Source: G963662905 sp965230045 (GTDB lineage: Bacteria; Bacteroidota; Bacteroidia; Bacteroidales; WRLA01). From it: 64,000 nt of DNA. A program made the translations under genes and the position numbers. Below the pieces are notes generated by a model. It ran no database searches and was not told the origin of the DNA. It was given only the letters and a program-made list of their open reading frames with translations. Shown piece after piece: positions 9,609 to 18,474 of the stretch; position 1 is the stretch's first letter, and each line of letters opens with the position of its first letter. The stretch spans positions 806,001 to 870,000 of the forward strand of contig OZ245940.1 in NCBI GenBank assembly GCA_965230045.1, given 5' to 3'.

Positions 9609-10307
9609 TTAGTTTCCTGTAATCAGTTTAAAACCAACGCCATGCACATTCATCAGCTCAATATTTCCGTCTTGGCGGAGGTATTTGCGCAGCTTGGTGA
9701 TATAAACATCCATGGAGCGTGCATTGAAATAAGAATCGTCATTCCAGATTTTTTTCAGCGCTTCGCTACGGTCGAGCACCTGATTGGCGTGCTGACATAA
9801 TAAACGGAGCAATGCAGCCTCTTTGGATGTGAGTTTTTGCTCTCCTTCTTCCGATTTTAAAATCTGTCGGGTATAATCAAAATTGAGTTTCCCGATCTGG
9901 AAAACGTTTGTATCTGCCGATTGCGCACGCAAAGGTGCTACCCTGCGGATAATTGCTTTCATGCGCACCAACAACTCTTCCATAGAGAAGGGCTTGGTGA
10001 GATAATCATCTGCGCCCACATCAAATCCGCGCAATTTATCTTCTTCCAGCGATTTGGCCGTAAGGAAAAGGATTGGTACCGTTTTGTCCTGTTCTCGGAT
10101 TTCTTTGGCAACGGTAAACCCGTCCTTTAAAGGCATCATCACGTCCAGTATGCAAAAATCGAAATTTCCACCCGGGAAAGCCTTTGAAGCTTCATCTCCA
10201 TCGGTGCAAAGCGTGCAGTTATATGATTTTGCGTTGAGGTAGGCTTTGAGGACCGTGCCCAGGTTTTTGTCGTCTTCGGCGAGCAGTACATTCATTTTCT
10301 TATCCAT
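9609..10307 (-). CDS. rprY: OmpR-family response regulator, RprY-like
   Basis: A 232-residue regulator counted from the ATG at 10307. The receiver domain shows the acidic pair EDD near residue 12, phosphorylatable Asp near 55 in CILDVMMP, and LTAKS/KPFSMEEL further on. The C-terminal winged helix (about 135-232) contains LTSKEAALLRLL and FNARSMDVYITKLRKYL, the latter characteristic of Bacteroides RprY. A longer frame to 10385 exists but lies inside the kinase gene, so I chose the ATG that overlaps the kinase stop by 8 bases, implying translational coupling. It should bind DNA when phosphorylated by the neighbouring kinase. Targets cannot be read here. Confidence 0.9.
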   Translation of the reverse strand: MDKKMNVLLAEDDKNLGTVLKAYLNAKSYNCTLCTDGDEASKAFPGGNFDFCILDVMMPLKDGFTVAKEIREQDKTVPILFLTAKSLEEDKLRGFDVGADDYLTKPFSMEELLVRMKAIIRRVAPLRAQSADTNVFQIGKLNFDYTRQILKSEEGEQKLTSKEAALLRLLCQHANQVLDRSEALKKIWNDDSYFNARSMDVYITKLRKYLRQDGNIELMNVHGVGFKLITGN

Positions 10308-11844
10308 TCTGATTGTTTTCAAAGGGTAAATATACGCTAAATTTTGTTCCCTTGCCGGGTTCACTTTGCAGCCTGATCTGTCCATTATGTAGTTCTACAA
10401 TGGCTTTAACATAGTTTAATCCCAGTCCAAAGCCTTTTACATTGTGAATATTTCCGGTCGGAACGCGATAAAGCTTATCAAATATTTTTTTCTGTTCGCT
10501 TTTGCTGATGCCAATGCCATTGTCTTCCACATGGATGATGATTCCGTCTTCCGAGTTTTCGGTTTCAATTTTGATTAAAACGCCATCGCCCGAATATTTG
10601 ATGGAATTATCGAGCAGGTTGTTCACTATGTTGGTCAGGTGGATGCGGTCTCCCTGCATTTTCGTTTCTGTTGCCAGAAAGCGGGTTTCGATATGGCCGG
10701 TTTTTGCCTGCGCTTTGAGCTGCGCCGGAGCAATGGAATTTTTGATGATTTCCTCAATATCAATTTCTTCTTTGCGTAATTGAAGCTTTCCTTTGTCGAG
10801 CAAAGCCGTAGTGAGCACCTTTTCGGCCATAGTTTTCAGGCGGGTGTTTTCTTCATTGATGATGCCGACATAACTCTGATACAGCTCTTCCGATTTGGCA
10901 ATGTCTTTATCGCGCATGGCTTCGCAAGCCAGAGATATGGTGGCAATTGGCGTTTTGAACTCATGCGTCATATTATTAATAAGGTCGTTCTTCATTTCCG
11001 AGAGCTTTTTTTGCCGGAAAATAGTTTGTGTATTAAACACAAAAGAAAGGATGATGATGGTCATCAGGATGCCCGATATAATCAGCAAACTGTTGAGTTG
11101 CGTCAGTAAAAAGCGTTTTTCATTGGGGAAGTAGAGGAGGAGCAGGGAAGGATTAAAAGACATTTCGCCGGGAAACAAGCGGAAGCGGTAGTGAGATTCG
11201 AGCAGTTTTTTTGGGTATTTTCCTGTTTTCTGTATGCTGAGGAAATTCCGTCCCGGATCAAGAACACCAAATTCAAAATCAGTTTCAATGCCGTATTTTT
11301 TCAATGCTGATTTTATTAATGAGTCCAGGATTTCCGGATTGATTCTTTGCTCCGGAGGCAAAAAACTATTGAAACGGAACCAGGGATTGGCTTCCAGTTT
11401 CATGCTGCGCTCCATCAGCTGGTGCATTACTTTTTCACGGATGAATAAAAGCTGGTTTAGCAGGCTGTCGATGGGATTGGAATCGTTTTGCACACGGCTT
11501 AATCCGTCCGGATCGTTCAATGCCTGTGCAATACCGGGTTTCAGGCGGCTGCCGTCTTCGGTGAAATAGCCGGGGTTTTGTTGCAGGTGCATCCGGATAG
11601 CCTGATTAACCGAATCTACTCTCCTGTAGAGTTTTTCGCCTTCCTGATAGCGTTTCATGGCTTCCTGCTGCTCGATTGCCCTTAGCCCCTCAACAACATC
11701 AGCACCTGCACGACCGGCGGAATTATGAAATTGGCCTTCTTTCAGCTTAATTGCATTATTGACCCAATATCCCTGGATTACAAGCAATCCCAAAAAAGCA
11801 ATACTTGTCGCAACGATCAGAATATATATTTGTTTCTTGTTCAC
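10300..11844 (-). CDS. rprX: Membrane sensor histidine kinase, RprX-like
   Basis: A 514-residue kinase with a membrane segment at about residues 6-28, a periplasmic sensor region of about 225 residues without a recognised domain, and a second membrane segment at about 253-275. HisKA carries the phospho-acceptor His near residue 294 in MTHEFKTPIA. The ATPase has the N box (NNLLDNSIKYS), G1 (VEDNGIGIS), F and G2 (KGFGLGLNYVKAI) boxes. All catalytic motifs are intact. It overlaps its cognate regulator by 8 bases. In Bacteroides, RprXY was first linked to tetracycline resistance and sodium response; here the name rests on similarity of the pair, not on any physiological evidence. Confidence 0.88.
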   Translation of the reverse strand: MNKKQIYILIVATSIAFLGLLVIQGYWVNNAIKLKEGQFHNSAGRAGADVVEGLRAIEQQEAMKRYQEGEKLYRRVDSVNQAIRMHLQQNPGYFTEDGSRLKPGIAQALNDPDGLSRVQNDSNPIDSLLNQLLFIREKVMHQLMERSMKLEANPWFRFNSFLPPEQRINPEILDSLIKSALKKYGIETDFEFGVLDPGRNFLSIQKTGKYPKKLLESHYRFRLFPGEMSFNPSLLLLYFPNEKRFLLTQLNSLLIISGILMTIIILSFVFNTQTIFRQKKLSEMKNDLINNMTHEFKTPIATISLACEAMRDKDIAKSEELYQSYVGIINEENTRLKTMAEKVLTTALLDKGKLQLRKEEIDIEEIIKNSIAPAQLKAQAKTGHIETRFLATETKMQGDRIHLTNIVNNLLDNSIKYSGDGVLIKIETENSEDGIIIHVEDNGIGISKSEQKKIFDKLYRVPTGNIHNVKGFGLGLNYVKAIVELHNGQIRLQSEPGKGTKFSVYLPFENNQNG

Positions 11845-11921
11845 AGAACAAAATTACATTTTGAAATCCATTGATTTTCAACAGTTAACTTTTTTTAACG
11901 TTTGTTAAACGCCCTTAACAC

Positions 11922-11949
11922 TTGGCTGTTGATTCCTGATGTATTTTTG
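11922..11949 (+). promoter_or_regulatory. Orphan promoter in front of a noncoding transcript
   Basis: TTG at 11922-11924 and TATTTTTG at 11942-11949 are separated by 17 bases, matching the Bacteroidota promoter consensus. It points away from the divergent kinase gene into an interval with no open reading frame but with a strong terminator 85-120 bases on. Confidence 0.55.
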
Positions 11950-11955
11950 CATTAG

Positions 11956-12070
11956 AGATTCTGACAACGTTCTTTTTATCATACCATAATTAAAGAAAGA
12001 ATCCTTTGTGCGCTTAATTATGTGGTTTTGGTTTAAAGCAGCTTTTCTTCTCAGGAAAGCTGCTTTATTT
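11956..12070 (+). ncRNA. Candidate small noncoding RNA of about 115 nt
   Basis: The unit is bounded by a consensus promoter (-7 box ending at 11949) and a 12-bp intrinsic-terminator hairpin. Inside is a second stem, CATAATTAA at 11985-11993 pairing with TTAATTATG at 12014-12022 around a 20-nt loop. No start codon with a meaningful frame is present. I could not match it to a known RNA family by eye. Size and position (intergenic, next to a two-component system) are compatible with a 6S-like or trans-acting regulatory RNA. The start coordinate is an estimate from the -7 box. Confidence 0.5.
12034..12070 (+). terminator. Intrinsic terminator of the candidate small RNA
   Basis: TAAAGCAGCTTT (12034-12045) pairs perfectly with AAAGCTGCTTTA (12056-12067) around a 10-nt loop, followed by TTTG. 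No protein gene on this strand lies upstream, so it appears to end the noncoding unit. Confidence 0.7.
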
Positions 12071-12124
12071 GTTTATATAACGGCCTCCCGGCTTCGTTCG
12101 AGAACTTATATTTTTGGTTCTCAA

Positions 12125-12284
12125 CCTCAATCTGAGGTCCCTGAGCTGAGTTGAAAAGTTGTTTTCAATACCCAATCTGAGGTCCCTGAGCGGCCTGTGC
12201 TGCGATGTGCTGAGCCTGCCGAAGTAAGCGAAGCCGCAGTAAGCCGAAAAGTTGTTTTCAATACCCAATCTGAGGTCCCTGAGC
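12125..12284. repeat. Interspersed repeats with GGTCCCTGAGC core
   Basis: A 39-bp unit occurs twice without change (12153-12191 and 12246-12284), and its last 19 bases occur a third time (about 12128-12146). Each copy ends in CTGAGGTCCCTGAGC. The last runs into GCGTAGCCGAAGGGCC, forming an imperfect GGTCCCTGAGC/GAAGGGCC dyad. Related fragments are at 32441-32461 and 62738-62755. This looks like the short dispersed intergenic repeat commonly met in Bacteroidota. It fills the noncoding gap downstream of sbcC; together with the small RNA unit it accounts for 11845-12306. Confidence 0.65.
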
Positions 12285-12306
12285 GTAGCCGAAGGGCCGA
12301 AATAAA

Positions 12307-15300
12307 CTAATTCTTCCAGCCCTCCCGGATCAAAGACCCCCTCCGCTCATCCATTTCAATATGCAAACAGATGTCGATGTCTTGTTGCAGTTCTTCTACA
12401 TGCGAGATAATGCCCACGATGCGGTTTTCTTTTTTTAACATGCGCAAAGTCTCAAAAACCGTATGCAATGCCGTTTTGTCGAGCGAACCAAAGCCTTCGT
12501 CCATGAAGAAAAAGCGGTGACGGGTTCCGCTGAGCGATTGTACGCTGTCCGATAAAGCCAGTGCCAAGGATAAAGATGCCTGGAACATCTGGCCGCCCGA
12601 AAGGGTCTTGACGTTGCGCGTACGGCCATCGTTAAGGTAATCGCGTACGATAAACATTTGATTGTCATCGAGTTCAAGGCTTAGCCTTTGATTTGTAAGC
12701 TTGCGGAAGCGCTCATTGGCCTGCCGTGTGATGTTCTCCAGATAGACCGTGGAAACAAATTGTACAAAACCCTGTCCGGTGAACATTTGCTTGAGGGTTT
12801 TGATGTTTTCCAGTCGGCTGTCGAGTTGTTCTTTTTCTTTTTGTAAGCCATCGCGCACCTGTTTTTTGCGCTCTTCTTCTTTTAAAAAGAGCTTTTTTTC
12901 CGTGATTTGCTGCTTTCCGGTTTCCAGGTTTTTTTCGGTTTCGCCGATGCTTTGCAAAAGCAATTGATGTTCATTGGCCTGATAAGTCCTTCCTTGCAGC
13001 CGTGCTTCCAAATCGTTGATGCGTTCCTTGCCGACCGCCATTTCCGTTGCAAATTTTTGCAGCTGTGCCCTGATGCTTTGCGTGTTGAGTTTTTGGTTTA
13101 AAACCTTCTTGATTTCTTCTGCTCCACCATAATTGCTTTCGCTGAGTTTCTGATCAAAAATAGTTTTTGCCTCTTTTTGTTTCTGCTCCAGCTGGTCAAT
13201 TTCGTTTTTCCCGGCTTCGATCAGTCCTTCGGTTTTTCCAAGCTCTGCCTGTAATTTGCTTTTCTGCTCCTGCAAAAATGCGTGCTGCGCTTTTATTTCT
13301 TTCACCGATTGAATCAGCTTTTCTTTTTCATCGGAGAGTTTGTCTTCTGGAATGTTCTGGATTTCTGCCAGAAATTCTGCGGTATTTTTCAGGTTTTCCT
13401 GATGACCGGCCTGCAAAGCAGCAAGTGCCTGGCTATAGCCACGAAGCTTTTCTTTGGCTCGTTCTTCGGTTTCACTGACTTGTTTTAATTGGGTGTTTTT
13501 TTCTTCAAGCTGTGTGCGTTCGGCTTTGACCTGCTGGCGCAATTTCTCTGCTTTGCGCAATTGTACCTCAATTTTCAAAGCGTCGTTCATATCGTAATCT
13601 TCCCAGACAAAGCTTTGCTTATGTGCCTCAATATCACTTTTAAGTTTTTGGGCATTTTCCTGGTTTTTGTTCAAACGACCCATTTGAAGTTGCTTCCCCT
13701 GGATGATGTTGTTGAGTTTATGCACCACAAACTCTTCCTTATCAAGCTTCTTTTTGATGGCCTCAATTTGCTTATTGGTTTCGGTCAATTGCCGGTCGAT
13801 GTCTTCCAGCCGGATGATATTGGGATGCTCCAAAGCGCCGCAAAGCGGACAGGGCTTGCCCTCTTCGATGGACGATGCAAGCTGCTCCACGTTTTTCTCG
13901 ATGGAGAGGCGATTGTGTTCCTGCCGCAATTGTTCCAAATGGGTTTCAATGTGTGGAACACAGGCTTCGGCCTGTCGAACAATTTCTTCGCTGGGCTGGC
14001 TGCAATCAATTTCAGGGAAATATGAACGGAAATCTTCATCAATAAATTCCGTCTTTCCCTGGTCGATTTTATTGATTTTTCCCTGGATTTTTTCTTCTTC
14101 CAGATAGTTTTCTTTTTGTTGTTTCAGCAAATTGAGGAAATTCTGATACCATAGCTTAATTTCCATCAGCCGCTGATTATCGGGTAGTTGCGCTTCCTTC
14201 TCTTTGATTTGTTTTTGCAATTCCTCGGTTTCCCGGCTCAGTAAATCTTTTTGAGGCTTGATTTCATTTTTGACCCAATCTTCCCCTTTGGTAATGGCGG
14301 CTACGGTTTTATTGATTTCTGCTTCGGCAGCCAGGGCTTTCATATAATGCCCGATGGCCTCTGAACGGGCTGTCATCAGATCTGTTTGCTCAAACTTCTT
14401 GCCGGAAATTTCAAAATCCTGCCCGTGCTTTCTGAGCCTTGATTGCAGTTCCTGCTGAGCCTGAACTTGATTGCGTTTTTGAAGGCTCAGGACATCAAGC
14501 CTTTGCGCATATTCGTCCATGCGCTGAAGCAAATCGCCAAAAAGCTCACGGCAAGTTTCATATTCCTTCAGCACTTGCTGCATTTTGTCCATGCCTGCCT
14601 GCTCCAGCTTGAGTTTTTCCATTTGACTGCGCAGCGATTGCAGTTTCAAAAAGTCATCCTTGATCGTGGCAAACCACTGCTCCTGATCGCGCATTTTTTT
14701 AAGTTTAGCCTCTTTTTCCTGATTTTCTTTTTCCAGTTTCAGGATGTTTTCCCGGGCTTCAATGATCAGGTTTTTATCGTATTCGCCCAGCTCCGAAAGC
14801 CGGCCTATGGTGTTTTCGCGCGTGAGGCGGGTCTTGTCTTCGAGGCGTTTCGCCTGAGAATACAGATCAAAACGCTGAAGCTGAAAAAGCTCTTTGAGCA
14901 TTTTGGTGCGGTCGCCTTTGGAGAGGCTGAGGAATTCCTGGAATTGTCCTTGCGGGATGATGATGGTGCGGCGGAAATTTTCGTAGGAGAGCCCAATGAC
15001 TTTTTCGAGTTCGTTTTGCTCAATTGGAAGCCAATTTTCCTTCTCCATACGGAAAACCTGGCGGTCGAATGATGCCACGTCTTCGAAACGTTTCGAATTT
15101 CTTCTGCCGCTGACGGTAACCAGATATTGATTTTCGTCATCACCGGCACGGAACCGGAATTCGATCAAAAGGCGGTCCGATTTGAGGTTGAGCATGTTGT
15201 AGTAGCGGTTGTCGCCGCTTTGGTTCATGCGGTGCGTGCGGCCATAAAGCGCAAAAGTTATGGCTTCGATAATGCTCGATTTGCCACTGCCCACCGTCCC

Positions 15301-15402
15301 GAAAATACCGAATAGAGCCGATTGGGTCAGGGTGCTGAAATCAATTTCCTGCTCCTCGATATAGGAGTAGAGCCCTTTTATTTTTAAATATTCCGGTGTC
15401 AT
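12307..15402 (-). CDS. sbcC: DNA double-strand break repair exonuclease subunit SbcC (Rad50-like)
   Basis: A 1031-residue SMC-like ATPase. Walker A is GTVGSGKSSIIEAITFALYG near residue 35. Long coiled coils flank a zinc hook CPLCGALEHP near residue 518. The signature LSGGQMFQASLSLALALS and Walker B FFMDEGFGSLDKT are near the C-terminus. With SbcD it forms the MR-type complex that opens hairpins and trims DNA ends in the cytoplasm. Its ATG overlaps the sbcD stop by 4 bases, so the two are translated together. Confidence 0.95.
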   Translation of the reverse strand: MTPEYLKIKGLYSYIEEQEIDFSTLTQSALFGIFGTVGSGKSSIIEAITFALYGRTHRMNQSGDNRYYNMLNLKSDRLLIEFRFRAGDDENQYLVTVSGRRNSKRFEDVASFDRQVFRMEKENWLPIEQNELEKVIGLSYENFRRTIIIPQGQFQEFLSLSKGDRTKMLKELFQLQRFDLYSQAKRLEDKTRLTRENTIGRLSELGEYDKNLIIEARENILKLEKENQEKEAKLKKMRDQEQWFATIKDDFLKLQSLRSQMEKLKLEQAGMDKMQQVLKEYETCRELFGDLLQRMDEYAQRLDVLSLQKRNQVQAQQELQSRLRKHGQDFEISGKKFEQTDLMTARSEAIGHYMKALAAEAEINKTVAAITKGEDWVKNEIKPQKDLLSRETEELQKQIKEKEAQLPDNQRLMEIKLWYQNFLNLLKQQKENYLEEEKIQGKINKIDQGKTEFIDEDFRSYFPEIDCSQPSEEIVRQAEACVPHIETHLEQLRQEHNRLSIEKNVEQLASSIEEGKPCPLCGALEHPNIIRLEDIDRQLTETNKQIEAIKKKLDKEEFVVHKLNNIIQGKQLQMGRLNKNQENAQKLKSDIEAHKQSFVWEDYDMNDALKIEVQLRKAEKLRQQVKAERTQLEEKNTQLKQVSETEERAKEKLRGYSQALAALQAGHQENLKNTAEFLAEIQNIPEDKLSDEKEKLIQSVKEIKAQHAFLQEQKSKLQAELGKTEGLIEAGKNEIDQLEQKQKEAKTIFDQKLSESNYGGAEEIKKVLNQKLNTQSIRAQLQKFATEMAVGKERINDLEARLQGRTYQANEHQLLLQSIGETEKNLETGKQQITEKKLFLKEEERKKQVRDGLQKEKEQLDSRLENIKTLKQMFTGQGFVQFVSTVYLENITRQANERFRKLTNQRLSLELDDNQMFIVRDYLNDGRTRNVKTLSGGQMFQASLSLALALSDSVQSLSGTRHRFFFMDEGFGSLDKTALHTVFETLRMLKKENRIVGIISHVEELQQDIDICLHIEMDERRGSLIREGWKN

Positions 15403-16607
15403 TCCTGTCCTGTGATTTCGTTGAACAATGCCAGGATTTCTTCATTGGGTTCCTGGCCTTTGCTTGCCTGGAAGTATTTTACAAAAAGTCCGCCGACATC
15501 GCCGCCCGGATCTATGCTTTGGTCCGGCTCATTGCTTTCGTCGTTTTGCGCCAGCAGCGGGATGATGGAAATAATGCCCGAATGTACAGCAGACAAGCGT
15601 TTGCGGTCGGCAACCGTCAGGTATTTTTCGGTTTTGATGCTCAGCTCCACCAAAGTGTTTTGATGGGCTTCAAGCCAGGCAACCGCTTCGTCGATACTGT
15701 CGAATTTCTTGCGGACCAGCATTTTCCCTTTTTTGAGCTCTATGGGCTGGTGTTTTGCCTCTTTTCCCGGGCTTAGTTCGATCAGTTCCACATATTTTTT
15801 TTGCATGGCTTCGCTGAAGCTGTAAGCCAAAGGACTGCCCGAATAGACCACATTCTGGTCGATTATTTGCCTCCGGTGCAGATGTCCCAGGGCGGTATAT
15901 TGCAGCTGGGCAGGCAAGGAAGAGGTATAGATTTCAGAAACTCCGCCCGGATGCACGATGGGTTTTTCGCCTTCGCTGGGCTCTTCGGGACGGATGCCGC
16001 CTTTTTTCATAAAAAATAAATGCGAAACCAGCAGGTTAATGCCTTTCCCGTCCATTTTTTTTGCGGCAATGCTGTTCCAGTTTTCCTGCAATAATTGGCG
16101 CAAAGCCTCGTCTTTTTCTTCCGGGTTCAGTAGTGTTTTTAAACGGTATTCGCTGGCGTAAGGCGTGAGCAAGAGGCGCAAAGGCGCTTCCCAAAGCGGA
16201 TGCTCCAGTTCGGCAAAACCTTCCTGTGAATGGCTTACGGAAACCCCATCGGGATTGTGGGTAAGCGGAATTTGGCTTCCGGGATATCCGGCAAAGAAAA
16301 TGCCCTGATAGCGCGCCAGCGGGTCGGGTGCTTCGATGCGGTCGGGGCTGTCGTGGTTTCCGGCAATGACCAGTACTGCGCGTTTGCTGCTTTTGCCCAG
16401 GCGGCTGATTGCCTGATAAAAAAGCTCCACAGCCTCAATGGGCGGATTAAAGCTATCGAAAATATCGCCGGCAATAATCACGCAATCGACATCTTCCTTT
16501 TCGGCAATGGCGCAGATTTCGTCCACCACTTCTTGCTGTTCACCGAATCGGTTGTAGGAGCCCAGTTTTTTGCCGAGATGCCAGTCTGATGTATGTAGTA
16601 TTTTCAT
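15399..16607 (-). CDS. sbcD: DNA exonuclease subunit SbcD (Mre11-like)
   Basis: The ATG at 16607 gives MKILHTSDWHLGKKL, the usual start of SbcD; a frame extension to 16640 adds only 11 unlikely residues. The calcineurin-like phosphoesterase motifs are complete: DWHLG, IIAGDIFD, AGNHDSPDR, and TALGHLHRRQ. The protein is about 402 residues, normal for the family. It is the Mn-dependent nuclease partner of the ATPase encoded immediately downstream, sharing an ATGA-type overlap. A repeat-derived hairpin lies about 130 bases upstream of the start. Confidence 0.94.
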   Translation of the reverse strand: MKILHTSDWHLGKKLGSYNRFGEQQEVVDEICAIAEKEDVDCVIIAGDIFDSFNPPIEAVELFYQAISRLGKSSKRAVLVIAGNHDSPDRIEAPDPLARYQGIFFAGYPGSQIPLTHNPDGVSVSHSQEGFAELEHPLWEAPLRLLLTPYASEYRLKTLLNPEEKDEALRQLLQENWNSIAAKKMDGKGINLLVSHLFFMKKGGIRPEEPSEGEKPIVHPGGVSEIYTSSLPAQLQYTALGHLHRRQIIDQNVVYSGSPLAYSFSEAMQKKYVELIELSPGKEAKHQPIELKKGKMLVRKKFDSIDEAVAWLEAHQNTLVELSIKTEKYLTVADRKRLSAVHSGIISIIPLLAQNDESNEPDQSIDPGGDVGGLFVKYFQASKGQEPNEEILALFNEITGQE

Positions 16608-16708
16608 AGAATTTCCGCTTTTCTCTTTTGATCGTTCCATTCCGCTGCCGCCGGATTGGAAAGCGTAAAGTTAGGGAAAATTGTGGAGGGGGCATTTATT
16701 GGATTGCT

Positions 16709-16774
16709 AACTCATCGGATGACTTTGATTTTCACCCACTCATCGGATGAGAGGAAAGGACCATCCGATGAGTG
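16709..16774. repeat. ACTCATCGGATG repeats forming a 13-bp hairpin
   Basis: ACTCATCGGATGA occurs at about 16710-16722 and again at 16738-16750. The second copy pairs with CATCCGATGAGTG (16762-16774) to make a perfect 13-bp stem with a 12-nt loop. It sits between the end of the PKD/propeller gene and sbcD. There is no run of T on either side, so it is not a typical intrinsic terminator; it may be a small dispersed repeat. Confidence 0.6.
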
Positions 16775-16788
16775 AACCGGCCCACCGC

Positions 16789-18423
16789 TCAATCATGAAA
16801 AATCAACAAAGGGTTTGGCTTACTATGCTCCACAGCCTGCGTTGTATCCAAATTCTTGCAGCCCTGTACATCCGTAACCTCCACAATTACACTCAGCGTA
16901 GTGTCCGCATAAAAGCTGGTATCGGTTGAGCCGTTTTGCCAGAGGTAGGATTGAAAATCCCCTGGCCAGAGGTTTACACCATAACCTTCGCAAAAACCGG
17001 TATCTGCGGGCAGGAAAGGAACAGGCAAAGGATGGATAAAAACCTCCTGCACGGTAGTGTCGTTCAGGCTGTTGTTATAGCCAATTACACTGACCTGATA
17101 AGCTCCGGTATCTTCATAAACATGATAGGGGAAAAAGGAATCCGAATAATTGGCCGCACCACTGGCCAGATCTCCAAAATCCCAGAAAACTGAATCCTGG
17201 GAGGAAGTATCTGTTATGGCAAAGAAGGTGGTGTCCCCAATACAATGGCCTTCCCAGCTGAAATTGGCGGGGTTGAAGAAGGATTGGATGAAGGCGGGGA
17301 GGCCTGACCTTGCTACATGTTGACCAGAACCGTCATCCAGAAATACAGCAGAATCAATAAAAACACAGTCTGAACCTGTTTTATTCGGATATTCAATAAT
17401 GCTTAAATAAGGATAATAACCCCTACTAATATAAATTCGATTATCCGGGCCAATTTGCATGGCTGCAAAAATATGATTAGAGCCTGATACACTGATTACA
17501 GAGCCTGAATTTACGACAGCTAATGAATCATAGGAGCTTAAGTCGTACTGTATTATTTTTGTGCTATTCGAGTAATCACAAAATCCTTGATATATCTTTT
17601 TTTCATTTGGTGAGAACTCAATGCCATAAGCATCATAGTTTTGGAAAGAAGGAAATGTTATAGGGTTAGACAAAAGAGCTGATTCATTATCGAATTTAAA
17701 GATTTGAAATGATTCGTCATTACATACGGCACAACATAAGTAATGACCTTGCATAGACGCCTTCATATAACCGGTAATAGAACCAGTTGCGCCATGATGC
17801 CTTAAGCCGATGCTGCATGATACCGGTATTGTATGTATGGAATCCTGATCAACAAGATAGGAAATAAAGGTATTGGTGTTCCACAAATGACTAACCACCC
17901 AAAAAGATACTCCATCTGCATGTTGCACAGAAGTAACCATCTCGTGAACAGGGCCTGCTAAATAATGATTTACCGTTTCGGCTACCGCGCCCCTGCCTGA
18001 ATCAAGTGCCATATTTACAATGGAATAGCGTAAGCCATTTTCTTCTGCCCGCCTGGCAACAGTAAACACATAAAACAAACTGTCATTTCCCGGCCAGGGC
18101 ACAATAATTGCCGACATTGATGAGGAAGGATGCCCAGCAAGGTTACTTCCATTGATCATAATATTATGCTCCCTGTTCCATATCTTTGAACCTTCCGTAT
18201 AGAACAGGAGGTTGCCAGCTGTATCGGATATGCTCGCACAGCCTTCTTCCTGATAGATTTGCCCGTCAAACACTGCCTGAGGACTGCCATCTGGTGTGTT
18301 GAATGTTATGCCTGCATTATGCCCAAAATACCAATTATTGGCCTGTTTGTTTTGGGCATACAAAACACTTGTCCAAAAAAATGAACTTACAAAAAGCAAC
18401 AACAGGTTTTTCCGGCATCTCAT
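16789..18423 (-). CDS. Exported propeller/PKD domain protein, C-terminal sorting domain absent
   Basis: A 544-residue protein with a signal peptide ending SVLYAQ. The mature start NNWYFGHNAGITFN and following SDTAGNLLFYTEGSKIWNREHNIM are typical of large Bacteroidota secreted proteins with a beta-propeller-like N-terminal region (about 25-370). A PKD domain is visible at about 385-470 (FWDFGDLASGAANYSD...VYEDTGAYQVSVIGYN). Homologues of this layout usually end in a T9SS sorting or gliding-type C-terminal domain. This one stops after a short segment VEHSKPNPLLIFHD next to a repeat, so it may be truncated. It is last in the RHS-associated gene run, 51 bases after the YD stub. Confidence 0.7.
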   Translation of the reverse strand: MRCRKNLLLLFVSSFFWTSVLYAQNKQANNWYFGHNAGITFNTPDGSPQAVFDGQIYQEEGCASISDTAGNLLFYTEGSKIWNREHNIMINGSNLAGHPSSSMSAIIVPWPGNDSLFYVFTVARRAEENGLRYSIVNMALDSGRGAVAETVNHYLAGPVHEMVTSVQHADGVSFWVVSHLWNTNTFISYLVDQDSIHTIPVSCSIGLRHHGATGSITGYMKASMQGHYLCCAVCNDESFQIFKFDNESALLSNPITFPSFQNYDAYGIEFSPNEKKIYQGFCDYSNSTKIIQYDLSSYDSLAVVNSGSVISVSGSNHIFAAMQIGPDNRIYISRGYYPYLSIIEYPNKTGSDCVFIDSAVFLDDGSGQHVARSGLPAFIQSFFNPANFSWEGHCIGDTTFFAITDTSSQDSVFWDFGDLASGAANYSDSFFPYHVYEDTGAYQVSVIGYNNSLNDTTVQEVFIHPLPVPFLPADTGFCEGYGVNLWPGDFQSYLWQNGSTDTSFYADTTLSVIVEVTDVQGCKNLDTTQAVEHSKPNPLLIFHD

Positions 18424-18474
18424 AAAATAATAATAGGACTTTACGATTTAAAAACGTAAAGCCCTGATAAAATA

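Noticed and set aside
9609..10385. Long form of the response regulator
   Set aside because: The extra 26 residues are encoded inside the kinase gene and precede the normal receiver start; the ATG at 10307 fits the family.
12125..12284. Repeated units as a CRISPR array
   Set aside because: There are only two full copies and one partial copy, with unequal spacing and no cas genes.
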